64,000 nucleotides of DNA from Pteria penguin (Eukaryota > Mollusca > Bivalvia > Pterioida > Pteriidae): NCBI GenBank assembly GCA_035048485.1, contig CM068588.1, positions 682,001 to 746,000 of the forward strand, written 5' to 3'. Numbering within the stretch: the stretch's first letter is position 1; every line of letters starts with the position of its first letter. Below are positions 22,601 through 32,301 of the stretch, one piece after another. Under the pieces are notes generated by a model, which did no database searches, had not been told where the DNA came from, and saw only the letters and a program-made list of their open reading frames with translations. Made by a program: the position numbers and the translations under genes.

Positions 22601-22764
22601 TTGCCCCAGCGCCCTTGACATGCTGGAAACAGTACTGTAGTCCCCAGATACCTAGTCTCATTGAATCATTCATCACCACTAGATCCGCCCTTGGAACCAT
22701 GGTCTACATCTCTAGGTAATCAACCCACCTCCCAAAAATTATCGTCCTCTGGTAATTCAAACAT
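10611..22764 (-). CDS. HROB: HROB, homologous recombination OB-fold protein (C17orf53/MCM8IP orthologue)
   Basis: Nine exons on the minus strand with matching phases throughout: 22764-22729, 20921-20726, 20381-20200, 19205-19125, 17252-17115, 16340-16232, 14041-13956, 12205-10768 and 10690-10611, giving about 781 residues. Family marks are FPGPAGLLPKL (about 128-138), PWQTLLRDLG (about 184-193), GGDASVVLQDKSG then MHGTIHQ (about 236-255), and RNHYLNITPSNVV (about 286-298), together forming the HROB/DUF4539 OB-fold region. In vertebrates HROB loads or activates the MCM8-MCM9 helicase during homologous recombination and crosslink repair; that role here follows from orthology. The roughly 480-residue exon 8 holds TPQSNAFQQ-type repeats, making the C-terminal part longer than I recall for vertebrate proteins. 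First and last exons are the least certain. Confidence 0.87.
10768..12205 (-). CDS. HROB: HROB exon 8, end of HROB domain plus repeat-rich tail
   Basis: A single exon of 1438 bases. It opens VSVISPTARNHYLNITPSN, the end of the HROB domain, then becomes low-complexity. Between about 11310 and 11720 it encodes some 13 decapeptide-like units of the form TPQSNAFQQ(R/K). It ends DDSDWND before a GTAAGA donor. The repeats are glutamine-, proline- and serine-rich and probably disordered. Confidence 0.9.
11310..11720 (-). repeat. coding minisatellite in HROB exon 8 (TPQSNAFQQ units)
   Basis: Roughly 13 tandem units of 27-30 bases, each encoding a variant of RTPQSNAFQQ. Units stay in frame and substitutions are mostly conservative (R/K, N/S/I), so the array is maintained as protein. 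Confidence 0.9.
12283..12598 (-). mobile_element. hairpin-ended non-autonomous element
   Basis: Contains AAGGTCATGGTCAAGGTCA-like blocks and repeated TTACGGTTAAAAAGTTA. One end is a hairpin TGTCCCC...GGGGACA with an inner GCTTTCGCGAAAAGC. Architecture matches the elements at 18.8, 34.9 and 59.7 kb. Lies in HROB intron 7. Confidence 0.6.
12808..13005 (-). mobile_element. degenerate SINE of family A
   Basis: Minus orientation: GTGGTGACAGCATCTGC, GATGCATTGGCATA, a decayed ACTGTCTC(C/A)TC segment and a damaged tRNA head. HROB intron 7. Confidence 0.75.
13956..14041 (-). CDS. HROB: HROB exon 7, OB-fold region
   Basis: 86 bases, phase 1 in and 0 out, acceptor CTGTATTACAG and donor GTCATT. Reads RMHGTIHQDLMKDYQQH and ends GTALVLRQ, the strand-helix-strand after the DxTG turn. 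A 33-base intron segment around its acceptor (about 14041-14108) is duplicated. Confidence 0.88.
14131..14818 (+). mobile_element. pogo/Tigger-type DNA transposon remnant, 688 bp, TA target site
   Basis: Terminal inverted repeats of about 23 bases (CATTGCTCCCCCGCTATAT and CAGTGCTCCCCCGCTATAT) are flanked by TA on both sides. Near the right end a plus-strand frame reads KRRTVNDILSRKR and MEDSLYMWFTNLAHVQR, like the psq-type and CENP-B-type DNA-binding heads of pogo transposases. The catalytic DDE part is absent. Inserted in HROB intron 6. Confidence 0.8.
15200..16069. mobile_element. 870 bp MITE, CTGTACATGTAC termini, TA target site
   Basis: Left end CTGTACGTGTACATATATTAG is the inverted partner of the right end CTAAAATAAGTACATGTACAG, with TA on each side. 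TAGCG(T/C)-ATGAATTAGC motifs recur near both ends. No transposase frame. HROB intron 6. Confidence 0.8.
16153..16246 (-). repeat. 24 bp tandem array spanning the HROB exon 6 splice donor
   Basis: About four copies of CAGGTAAGGAAATACAGG plus ATAAGT (minus strand). The first copy is the real exon end and donor; each of the others repeats donor and coding bases. The unit length is a multiple of three and has no stop. Confidence 0.92.
16232..16340 (-). CDS. HROB: HROB exon 6, OB-fold core, with tandemly repeated splice donors
   Basis: Acceptor TTTATCTTAG, then KVAMVTCLIETIDWQGG and DASVVLQDKSG, aligning with the conserved DASVVxKDPTG region of the OB fold. The donor at 16231 (GTAAGG) is followed by tandem 24-base copies of the exon end plus donor. 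Exon ends at 16208, 16184 and 16160 are therefore also possible, all in the same phase and frame, adding GKEIQDKS once, twice or three times. The first donor preserves the usual domain spacing and is taken as the default. Confidence 0.85.
16798..17008 (-). mobile_element. SINE of family A, slightly truncated head
   Basis: Minus orientation, well preserved body (GATCCCTCACTGCTTCGG, GTTGCAAAAGTC) and B box; a deletion removes part of the A box region. HROB intron 5. Confidence 0.88.
17115..17252 (-). CDS. HROB: HROB exon 5, start of HROB domain
   Basis: 138 bases, phase 0 to 0, acceptor TGTTTACAG and donor GTAAGC. Contains DLPWQTLLRDLG and ends KYTLASSLYK, matching the helical lead-in of the HROB domain. 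Confidence 0.9.
18430..18570. repeat. two tandem copies of a 59 bp unit
   Basis: ACAGCAAATCTGATTCCAGC followed by TATAGTAAAGTCTA is repeated head to tail in HROB intron 4. Confidence 0.75.
18786..19070 (-). mobile_element. hairpin-ended non-autonomous element
   Basis: On the minus strand it begins TATGCCCCC...GGGGGCATA (hairpin), contains AACTTTGGCTATAACTTTT-like and CCTTTCAAATGACACCAAGG blocks, and ends AGTGTTTCACAAACAC-AGCTTGTTC. Same family as 34.9 and 59.7 kb. HROB intron 4. Confidence 0.8.
19125..19205 (-). CDS. HROB: HROB exon 4
   Basis: 81 bases, phase 0 to 0, acceptor TTCATACAG and donor GTATTG. Encodes PAGRSPDVLEVSAVRKEVK and a few more residues, a linker between the FPGPAG block and the folded domain. 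Confidence 0.75.
19405..19745. repeat. degenerate short tandem repeat (ACTTATACACA-like)
   Basis: Irregular 12-16 base units of CTTATACA(C/T)A(C/G)(A/C) fill HROB intron 3; the resulting open frames are artefacts. Confidence 0.8.
20200..20381 (-). CDS. HROB: HROB exon 3 with the FPGPAGLLP motif
   Basis: Acceptor ATTTTTTCAG and donor GTGGGT bound 182 bases. Ends with KGKRKFPGPAGLLPKL, a conserved block I associate with HROB proteins upstream of the OB region. Confidence 0.88.
20404..20633. mobile_element. 230 bp MITE with TA target site
   Basis: Ends CAGTCCAGGTGGAA and TTCCACCCGGACTG form inverted repeats, with TA on each side. Internal GTGGACA/TGTCCAC repeats add further hairpins. HROB intron 2. 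Confidence 0.8.
20726..20921 (-). CDS. HROB: HROB exon 2
   Basis: Acceptor CTTTGAAG and donor GTATGT bound 196 bases, phase 0 in and 1 out. It encodes a low-complexity region beginning DFPLDDITNSTPKK, with basic clusters NRGKRH and NNKRT that could serve nuclear import. Confidence 0.82.
21590..22375. repeat. about 45 bp minisatellite interrupted by a foldback element
   Basis: Units read CACTACTGACACTAGTCTAG followed by TGACTAGTACCA(C/T)TGATATCT. The array is split by the element at 21844-22290 and resumes at about 22320-22375. HROB intron 1. Confidence 0.8.
21844..22290. mobile_element. 447 bp foldback (near-complete palindrome) element
   Basis: Left end CAGGTTGGGGGCAACCTCTC pairs with right end GAGAGGTTACCCCCAACCTG, and complementarity continues through TTTGGAGTTTATA at the centre. 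No protein frame. It sits inside the 45 bp array. Confidence 0.85.
22729..22764 (-). CDS. HROB: HROB exon 1 (start codon, 12 residues)
   Basis: Reads MFELPEDDNFWE and runs into a GTGGGT donor in phase 0, exactly what the next exon needs. A short acidic N terminus is plausible for this family. The start was chosen as the only nearby ATG giving a frame and phase that fit; no promoter element was identified. Confidence 0.6.
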
Positions 22765-23450
22765 AATGTTTTTATTGATACTGATCATAAATCGAGCATT
22801 TATGCAGTCCGCCTTCTTTCTTCTGATGTGCTCAACATCATCAAATTATGTGTATTGACTAAACTTTAGGGTAAATACGGATTGATTTTTCCGGACTTTT
22901 CAATTAACTATGACGAAGATTGTCAGTGTTAGTCTTTCCTCCTAACCAAATCCCCGCCCAAATCCACCCTACCTATTAAAATTCATCAGACAGGGAATTT
23001 GCATATACAATGTATAGGCTTTATTCAGCTGTAAAGATTACGAACAGAGAAAAATAATTTTTTTCTTGTTCATCAAGAGAGCATCATTTAGTCCGGCGTG
23101 GAGCTGTCAGCTTGTCTGTCCGTTCATATTTTATATCGGATAATTCTTTCATACAAATATTTTGTAGTTTCCTGACACCTTTAATAGTCGCTAGAATCAT
23201 TCTTGAAAGGTTTTTAGTATGAAACGGTGTTTTGTTTTAGGGTTGTTTTTTTTTTTTCTTTTTGTGGGGGAGGGGGGGGGGGTCGTATTGGTCTTTGTTT
23301 GTTCGTTTGTTTTTTGTTTGTTTGTTTGTTTGTGTTTTTTAGGGGGAGGGGGGTTGGTCTATTTACTTTAATTTCGAATCAAGGTTAAACGACATGTCTG
23401 TGTGAATGCCCATTTCTTGCATGATATTCACTTCGTCAAACCCGGGACAC
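22765..23450. other. upstream of HROB; G/T-rich low complexity at 23220-23350
   Basis: Presumed HROB promoter side. No TATA or initiator was recognised. A TTTG-rich tract and a G9 run lie near 23270. Confidence 0.4.
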
Positions 23451-23479
23451 GGGGTCTCGCTTGTTCTTATTTTCTGGAT

Positions 23480-24290
23480 CGTGACACGAGACCTCGCTTG
23501 TTCTTGATATTATTGTCTAGATCGTGGCACGGGATCTCGATTGCTCATATGTTTTAGATCGTGACACGGGATCTCACCTCCGTGATACGAGATCTCGATT
23601 GTTCTTATTGTCTAGATCGTGACACGTGCCCTCGCTTATAGTTATTGTTTAGATCGTGACACGGGATCTCGCTTATAGTTATTGTCTAGATCGTGACACG
23701 GGATTTCGCTTATAGTTATTGTCTAGATCGTTACACGTGCCCTCGCTTATAGTTATTGTTTAGATCGTGACACGTGCCCTCGCTTATAGTTATTGTCTAG
23801 ATCGTAACACGTGCCCTCACTTATAGTTATTGTCTAGATCGTGACACGGGATCTCGCTTATAGTTATTGTCTAGATCATGACACGGGATCTCGCTTATAT
23901 GTTTTGTCTAGATCGTTACACGTGCCCTCGCTTATAGTTATTGTCTAGATCATGACACGGGATCTCGCTTATATGTTTTGTCTAGATCGTTACACGTGCC
24001 CTCGCTTGTAGTTATTGTCTAGATCGTGACACGTGCCCTCGCTTATAGTTATTGTCTAGATCGTGACACGTGCCTTCGCTTATAGTTATTGTCTAGATCG
24101 TGACACGGGATCTCGCTTATAGCTATATTGTCTAGATCGTGGCACAGGCTTTCGCTTGTTCTTATTCTGTAGATCATGACACGGGACCTCGCTTGTTCTT
24201 ACTGTCTAGATCGTGACACGGGGTCTTACTTGTGTTTCATGTTGTCTCGATCGTGACACGGGATCTCGCTTTTCCCTACTGCCTATATAG
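23480..24290 (+). repeat. minisatellite, 37-38 bp unit, about 21 copies
   Basis: Unit GTCTAGATCGTGACACGGG followed by ATCTCGCTTATAGTTATT. Two sequence types (ACACGGGATCTC and ACACGTGCCCTC) alternate, and the end units are more diverged. Confidence 0.93.
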
Positions 24291-24309
24291 CTAACTTCTT
24301 ATTGTACGG

Positions 24310-24396
24310 AAACTGACGAGATGCGGGAAAGGTTCTATCCGACCCGACATCTCTCCTTTCCCTGCATGCACACTACCAACTGAGCTACGCCGGCTC
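24310..24396 (-). other. tRNA-like sequence, probably a SINE head or pseudogene
   Basis: Minus strand starts GCCGGCGTAGCTCAGTTGG, a good A box, but the B box region (GGGTCGGATAGAACC) is off consensus and no cloverleaf was traced. Confidence 0.45.
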
Positions 24397-24399
24397 CCA

Positions 24400-25290
24400 T
24401 AAATATGTTATTACTCTACATCACTCCAGAAAACACTTCGCGTCACTTTCGTGTTTTACTTTTGAACTGGGGGTGGTTATATACTTATGATTAACAAATT
24501 TTAAAATTATTAAATTAATAAATATGACAACTTTATCTTTATTTTAATTCTTTTCTTTATCTACTAACAAAAAACAAATTGAAAAAGCAAAACAGGCAGA
24601 TTGTAGAAAGAAAAATCATTATTGTGAAGCTTTGAAATATAGTTTTGTATATATCAAGTTATAGAAACTTTTCCCAGTGTATCCAGATATAAGCAAATGA
24701 CATTTTTCATTAAGTTGTTGTTGTTGAAGATAACTATCCAAATCTTAAAATGTAAATTTCTGATCAAACACCTACATGGATGAAAGATTTTAGTATATAT
24801 CCTTTTTAAAAGGTGAATTCGTGTCATCAGTCATCTTAAATGGCCTTTGATGACAATAAAACCGAATGGGCCCGGGAACCTTAAGACGTCATGCGTACCG
24901 AGTACGGACACACCTGATACCATCTACACGCTATACAGGATAGGTGTCGAGCATTGTGTCCACTAATGCAAGGCTATTCCAAAAAGAACACTATTTAGTG
25001 GTCATTTAGATGTGGAAAGTATGGTGATTGCTTTGGACTATTGCATTGCCGCGGAAGAAGGGAGAACGGCAATTCCCTGTTTGTTTGTTCTGTTGATGTT
25101 GCCTTTGTACCTGTGCATATTACGATCTTTTCACAATATTACACCATAACCCATCCACCCCTCTCTCTCTCTCTCTCTCTCTCTCTAACTATCTATCTAT
25201 TCATCCATCCATCCATGACGATCTATGCAGCTAGCCTGAAGAAAAAAGTTTGTAAAAGGATGATACTACCCTCTTGGTCTTATTTGCCCA
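24400..25290. other. intergenic; short CT and ATCC microsatellites near 25160-25215
   Basis: AT-rich unique-looking DNA with (CT)n at about 25163-25186. No exon recognised. Confidence 0.5.
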
Positions 25291-25291
25291 A

Positions 25292-25576
25292 GCCGGCGTG
25301 GCCTAGTGGTATAGCGTCGGAGTCCTGATCGAGAGGCCGGGGTTCGAGTCCCGCTCTGGCCATGCCGGTGTCATGTCTTTCGAATGAGACAGTAAAAACC
25401 GAGGCCCCGTGTCGTGGTATGCATGGCACGTTAAAGATCCCTCACTGCTTCGGGTGGGTCCGTTGCAAAGGTCAAAATTTGTATGCCCCGCATCAAGCAG
25501 ATGTCGTCACCATATACGTGAAATATTCGTGGTGTGACGTAAAACAAAAATCAATCAATCAATCAATCAATCAATC
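25292..25576 (+). mobile_element. tRNA-derived SINE (family A), full length
   Basis: GCCGGCGTGGCCTAGTGG head with GGTTCGAGTCC B box, then the family body and a (AATC)n tail. The best-preserved copy in the window. Confidence 0.95.
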
Positions 25577-26534
25577 TTATTTGCCCCACCATGGAATCAC
25601 CCCTTATCGGATCTGCCACGGACCGATTTTCGTAGGGAACCTTGAGTACTTGATATCTATCAAGTCACATAAAATCTCTAATTGAGGTCTGAAGTAGACG
25701 TCAATGAAAGTTATTTTTACATACTAATAGTATGTTCCCCCCCCCTTTTTTTTAATCCTTCAATATAATCGAAAATCCTAAAAAAAAAATATTTTCATTC
25801 CCATTTCTTTCCGTTTACATTCATTACAATAAAATCAATTAAAATGAACAAAATAGATGCATTATCAATAGCTTACAAAGAGGAAATGTAAGAAAACATA
25901 TGAAAATAGACAAAAAGTACAAAGTAAAACAACATAATCCCCCACCTCTGCAAAAAAAAAAAAAAAAAGAAAGGAAGAAAGAGAGAAATACCCCCAGATT
26001 TCGGAAAGTAACCAAACACAACAACAGTTTGTAGAACACCCTTCAAGATAAATCTGAAACATTCGGTTTGATGATCTTTGCAGCCAACCTAGACCTGAAG
26101 TAGAAAACCAAAGGAGGATGCCGTCTTTGGCTTCTATTGCCTCCCGGTGAATCAGCCCCTTGACGGATCTGGCTGAAAGACAGAAACATTTGTAGGGAAC
26201 CTTGAATACCCTTTAAGTTTCATTAAAATATTTTATTTAATGCAAATAGCAATTTCTTTATTACATTTTAAACAATTTTATAGAAATAAACACGATATTT
26301 TCATGCCATGGTATAAAAGTTTCAAGAGAGAAACGAAGATGTTTGTAAGTTTGCGGAGATGGTCTCAATCGGTTCCCATAAGTCGTGTATCAACCTTGAT
26401 GTTACCCACAGATAATAATGTGAGTTATTTAACCTATCCAGTTGGTAATTGACCGAATCATTCCATTATATGGAGAGCACCTGAATCACGTGACGTGAAA
26501 ACAGTTTCGTGTTCTCACTAGAACATTACTTACG

Positions 26535-26607
26535 ATGGTATACAGAATCCTGCTCATCGTCGCCTTATTCGGCATCAGCAATGGAATTCCTATTAGAAAA
26601 GCGAAAG
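26535..26607 (+). CDS. cysteine-rich gene exon 1 (signal peptide)
   Basis: The ATG at 26535 opens a hydrophobic leader, then GIPIRKAK before a GTAAGC donor in phase 1. The charged-hydrophobic-small pattern is a classic cleavable signal peptide. Confidence 0.85.
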
Positions 26608-29600
26608 GTAAGCTATATGCTGGTAATCACAAAAGTTTGTAGCGGCCAAACGATTTGGGGGAGGGGGGAGCAATAGACCCGATCACACTAACCTGCAGAG
26701 CTAATGTTTTGGTGAACGGAAGTATTTGCGGAGACCTATGAGTGCCAGCTCACTATACTCTTTTAACTACGCATTGTGGCTATATCCTATTATTTGCCCC
26801 GCTCTCTGTAAGTATTTTTACAATGTCTTGTTTTACGCCGTATAAGACGGAGTAAGACAAAAGGAAATTAATAAAAAGTTTGCAAACATGCTGTTTTAGT
26901 CAAACAGACATCAATTATTACATACAACATACATATTTATATACCGTGTATAAACAACAGTTGAAAGTTGCGAGGCAGATAACAGGATATTGCCGTAAGT
27001 GTGATAGGGTATATAGGACTCGGGTAGCAACAAGAAAAGATGTTTTAAGACAAATTGAATGTTCGTGTCATTTCCTAACATCGAGAATTTAAATAATCAA
27101 CAATAAACACTACCCGCTCTTGATTAACGAAACGACAGCAGCGTAATCAGGAATGGGAAAAGAGCAAGGAGAATGCATCATACTGATTATAGAATCTTAC
27201 TGAGGTTTTGTCTTCGTGGTGTTAATATTACTTGAAATGATACTGCACCAATGGTCGACAACAGGGAGAAAACTGATACTTTCACTGCTAAAACTGTGTT
27301 GTCACAAAGTGTTATAAGGGCACGAGAAATGTGTATTTTACAAAAAAAAAATTGGACACTATATCAACTCAGTCTGAACTTCCTTTTGTTGATTTGCGCA
27401 CTTTGTGTATGGAAATGTAAACGGAAAACCTTATTGTATTACAAGCTTAAGGGCATCGTACTGATAATCTCGGAAAAAAGACCTCAATTAACGTGTGTAG
27501 ATCATTGTTGCTTGTGTCAGCGATGGCCTAAATGTATTGGTATCGCAAGTTGGACCCAGCTGCTGAAGGAAGTTTTAAACATTTGAATATACGCAGATCG
27601 GAAATCAATTCGAACACTCTTTTGAAACAGCAGTTGTAGTTGGTAAAATTAATCATGAAATGACAACATTCTGGCAAAAAACCCCCAAAACTTTTATATC
27701 TTTTGTTTCCTTCTTGCAATTAAGCCGGCGTGGCCTAATGGTATCGCGCTGGACTCCTAATCGGGAGGCCGGGGTTCGATTCCCGCTCTGGTCATGCCGG
27801 TGTCCTGTCTTTCGGATGAGACAGTAAAAGCCGAGACCCCGTGTCGTGGTATGCATGGCACGTTAAAGATCCCTCACTGCTTCGGGTGGGTCCGTTGCAA
27901 AGGTCAAAATTTGTATGCCCGGCATCAGGCAGATGCCGTCACCATATACGTGAAATATTCGAGGTGTGACGTAAAACAAAAATCAATCAGTCTTCTTGCA
28001 ATTATGCTTATAAACATTCCACAGTGTCAATGCTGTAAATATTGTTAAGATACTAGCGTTAAATCTACCTACCTACTGATGTGGCTCAGTAGATGAGGTG
28101 CTGGGCTTTCACCTGAGAGGTCCCGGGTTCGATTCCCGCCGTGGACCCACCGGTATTCTGAGACAGTAAAAACCGAGGCCCCGTGTCACGGTTGGGATGA
28201 CACGTAAAAGATCCCTCATTGATTCAGGTGGGTCCGTTGCAAAGGTATAAATTTCTATGCAATGCATTAGGCAGATGCCGTAACCATATACGTGAATAAT
28301 CGTGGAGTGACGTAAAACAATAATCAATCAATTAATGAATCTGTCAGTCTGTCTGTCCCCTCTCTTTCCCTTCCCCCTTTCCTCCCCCTGTCGCTTTGTC
28401 TACATATATATATGACGATAAGCTCATTTCTATGAATCTTTAAATAAACATACATAACTATGCATTTTGCCCTCTATCAGGTTACCTCCCCTTTGCTCTA
28501 CCCGATAAAGAACATGAGGTAGGTAGACGTCAGAATGTCGTGGATACCTGTGACGACACCTTGTTTGCAGGCTGTCTAGACCCAATATACTGGACAGAAA
28601 GTATTATAGACTACTGCAAGTGAGTATCCATAGTAACATTTGTATGAATGGAAGAATATAAAAGGAGAATGAAGTCATTTTCACAAGTTTGGAATAATTT
28701 TGTTCTTCAAGAAACAATGCACATAATTCTACAACAATAATTTTTCTGTACTATATCCATTACGGACATCGTATTGCCTGTCAATCAACACTTTGTCGTC
28801 GTCCGTCTGTCTGTCAGACTTATGTTACAGACATTTGTGTTCATAAGAGCATTGCATTCTTTTTTTAACTTCAGAATCATTTACATGTCCATATATTGGA
28901 AATCCAGTGTGGCCTAGTGGATAAGATGCTCAGCTCGTGATCGGGAGGTACCGGGTTCGAATCCCACCCTGGGCGCACCGGTATTCTGTCTTTCGGATGA
29001 GACAGTAAAATCCCCCACTGCTTTAGATGGGTCCGTTGCAAAGGTCTAAATTTGTATGCAATGCATCATGCAGATGTCGTCACCATATACGTAAAATATT
29101 CATGGAATGACGTAAAACAATATTCAATCAATCTATCAACCAAATGTAGGAACGAATATATCAAAAACTCTGGGCCAATTGAATGAAACACTTGCTTTAT
29201 CAAATCTTTCAGGCATCCATATCTTCCAAACTTATTTTCCTTTAAAAATACATTTACATCACTAACAATCAACACAACTTTTATTGTATTACATCAGTTT
29301 CAGACTCAACTTTTAAGATATGAGATAGTCTCTGAGATATAAGAATTTGGGTACAAATGAACCGTGTTATTCATTACTATTTTAGTCTAAAAGACACATT
29401 CGATACCTGCGTGGACGATCTGATAGCGAGGTACTCCTGTCCAGTAGAGGTGAACGGCACCATTGCCAACATCAGAGACGCTCTCAACGATACATGTGAC
29501 ACACGTAAGCTATTCATGTTGATAGACGCTAGCTATTCATGTGATACATATCAGTTATTTATGCGATACATATAAGCTATTCATGTGATACACATCAGTT

Positions 29601-32215
29601 ATTTATGTGGTACATGTAAGCTATTCATGTGATACATATCAGTTATTTATGTGATACATATAAGCTATTCATGTGATACACATCAATGTGATACACATTT
29701 ATTTATGTGATACATGTAAGCCATTCATGTGATACACATCAGTTATTTATGTGATACATGTAAGCTATTCATGTGATACACATTTATTTATGTGATACAT
29801 ATAAGCTATTCACGTGATACACATCAGCTATTTATGTGAAACATGTAAGCTATTCATGTGATAAAAATCAGTTATTTATCTGATACATGTAAGCTATTCA
29901 TGTGATACACATCAATTATTTATGTGATACATGTAAGCTATTCATGTGATACACATTTATTTATGTGATACATGTAAGCTATTCATGTGATACACATCAA
30001 TTATTTATGTGAGCTATTCATGTGGTACATGTAAGCTATTCATGTGATACACATCAGTTATTTATGTGATACATGTAAGCTATTCATGTGATACATGTAA
30101 GCTATTCATGTGATACACATCAGTCATTTATGTGAGCTATTCATGTGGTACATGTAAGCTATTCATGTGATACACGTCAGTTATTTATGTAATACATGTA
30201 AGCTATTCGTGTGATACATGTTTAGCTATTCATGTGATACACATCGGTTATTCAGTTGATACATTTAAGTTATTCATGTGGTACACATAAGCTATAATTC
30301 ATTTAATATAGGAAAGTGATTCATAAGATACACGCAAGCCATTCATTTGATACATGTAAAAAATTCATGTGGCACAAGTCAGTCATTCATGCAAATTCAT
30401 GCGACACACGTTAGCAATTCAAGCGTAAAACATTGATATCTTCCAGTTTTTAGCTCTACTGGTCTCGACCAGCCGAGCTCATGCGATGGTCCTTCGTCCG
30501 TTGTCCGGCCGTCCGTCCGTCCGTCCGTAAACAATTTATTTGTTCCCTCTTCTTCTCTGAAGGTATATGTCCCAGAGACTTAATTATGTTTTCATCTTGT
30601 TTGATTGGTGGTCTAGTTGTGCATGTGCAATTTTGGTCCAGTTCGGACCCCCTGAGGTCCCACAAAGGGGCGTGGTTCCAAAATCTTGTTCCATCTTCTT
30701 CTCTAAAGGTATTTGCCTTAGAGACTTAATTATTGTCTCATCTTGTAAAGTAGATGGTCTAGTTATGTATGTGCCATTTTGGTCCGGTCCGGACCACTTG
30801 GGGTCCTAACAAAGGGGCGTGGTCCCAAAATTTTGTTCCCTCTTCTTCTCTGAATGTATATGTTTCAGAGAGCTAATTAGGGTCTGATCTTGCTGGGTAG
30901 GCGGTCTAGTTGTGCATGTGCAATTTTGGTCCAGTTCGGACCCCTTGGGGTCCCACAAAGGGTGTGGTCCCAAAATTGTGTTATGTCTTCTACTATAAAG
31001 GTATATGTTCCCGGGACCCAATAACATTCTCATCTTGTCTGGTATGTGGTTTAGTGGTACATGTGCAATTTTGGTCCAGTTCGGACCCCCTGGGTCCCAC
31101 AAAAGGGGTGTGGTCCTAAGATGTTGTTCCCTCTTATTCTCTAACAATATATGTCCCACAGACTAAATTATAGTCTAATCCTGTTTGGTAGGATGTCTAG
31201 TTGTACATGTGCAATTTTGGTCCAGTCTGGACCACTTTGGACCCCCACAAAGGGTTGTGGTCCCAAGATTCTGTGCCTTCTTTTTCCCTGAGGGTATAAA
31301 TCCCAGAGACCTCTTTGTGGTTTCTTCTTGTTTGGGTGGTCTAGTTGTGCATGTGCAATTTTTGGTCTAGTCTGGACCCCTGGGGCCCCTCAAAGGGCGT
31401 GAGTTACCCATACAGAAATGACCCCAATTGTTATTCTTACTACAGTGTACTGTAATTTAAAAGGGGGGTTATAGCTTTGTAGACATATGTGCAACACCTC
31501 AACATTTGTATTTCATGTATGTATTTTTATCTTTCAACTATTTTCAATTTCCTCTCTTAATTATTTCCTGTATGGTTGACTTAAGATCGCAGTGTTTGTA
31601 TGCTAGTCAGAATTGATTTTGGGCGAGTTGTCTTCTAATGTTTATATAACAGCGGCCATTTTGAATAAATTATTGAGAAAAGATCATAGTCCTAGAAAAG
31701 AAATAAGAGGAGAAAAACAAAAAGTTTTTATCAATAATGGTTGACCGAAATTATTTAATGCCCAGTAGTAGGCCGTGAATATATCATTTATAAAATTATT
31801 ATAGTAAGGAAACGGCAATGTATGAAGGAAAAAAAGTCACAACCAGTGATTTCCTCCAACATTTACAGTTTCATTTAACTAGGAATAACCAAAATATTGC
31901 AAGTAAACGATGTTCACAGTATCCAAAAGTATGGAGGGAATCTGTTTTTTTTTTTGATAAACCATGTTCTTCGTGGTTATAGATATGCTGAACCAAGGAG
32001 CACGTAACTCTTCTATCTGCACCACGGTTCAGCGCTTACACTTTGCTATGAATTAATCATTGTCACTAGATAAGAATGGAACAGTGTGAATAAAACCACC
32101 AAAAAGATAAATTGTGTATATTTGTAAATAAAATAAACACATTAGCCTACAGTGCGTTTATTATACTATGTCAAGTAATCACCAGAATTTCCTCTGACTC
32201 ATGAACTTTATGATG

Positions 32216-32301
<86 letters not shown>

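Noticed and set aside
23480..24290. CRISPR-like regular repeats
   Set aside because: Units are contiguous minisatellite copies without unique spacers, in a eukaryotic genome.
24310..24396. Functional tRNA gene
   Set aside because: Good A box but poor B box and no clear acceptor stem; more like a SINE head.
27251..27586. 111-codon open frame in intron 1 of the cysteine-rich gene
   Set aside because: No recognisable motif, no splice signals, composition like flanking AT-rich intron.
28076..28150. Functional tRNA gene at the 28.08 kb SINE head
   Set aside because: Both boxes are intact but the sequence runs straight into the SINE body without a terminator.
30481..31370. Several overlapping frames with VVHVQFWSS
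   Set aside because: Readings of the 165 bp tandem units of a repeat element.
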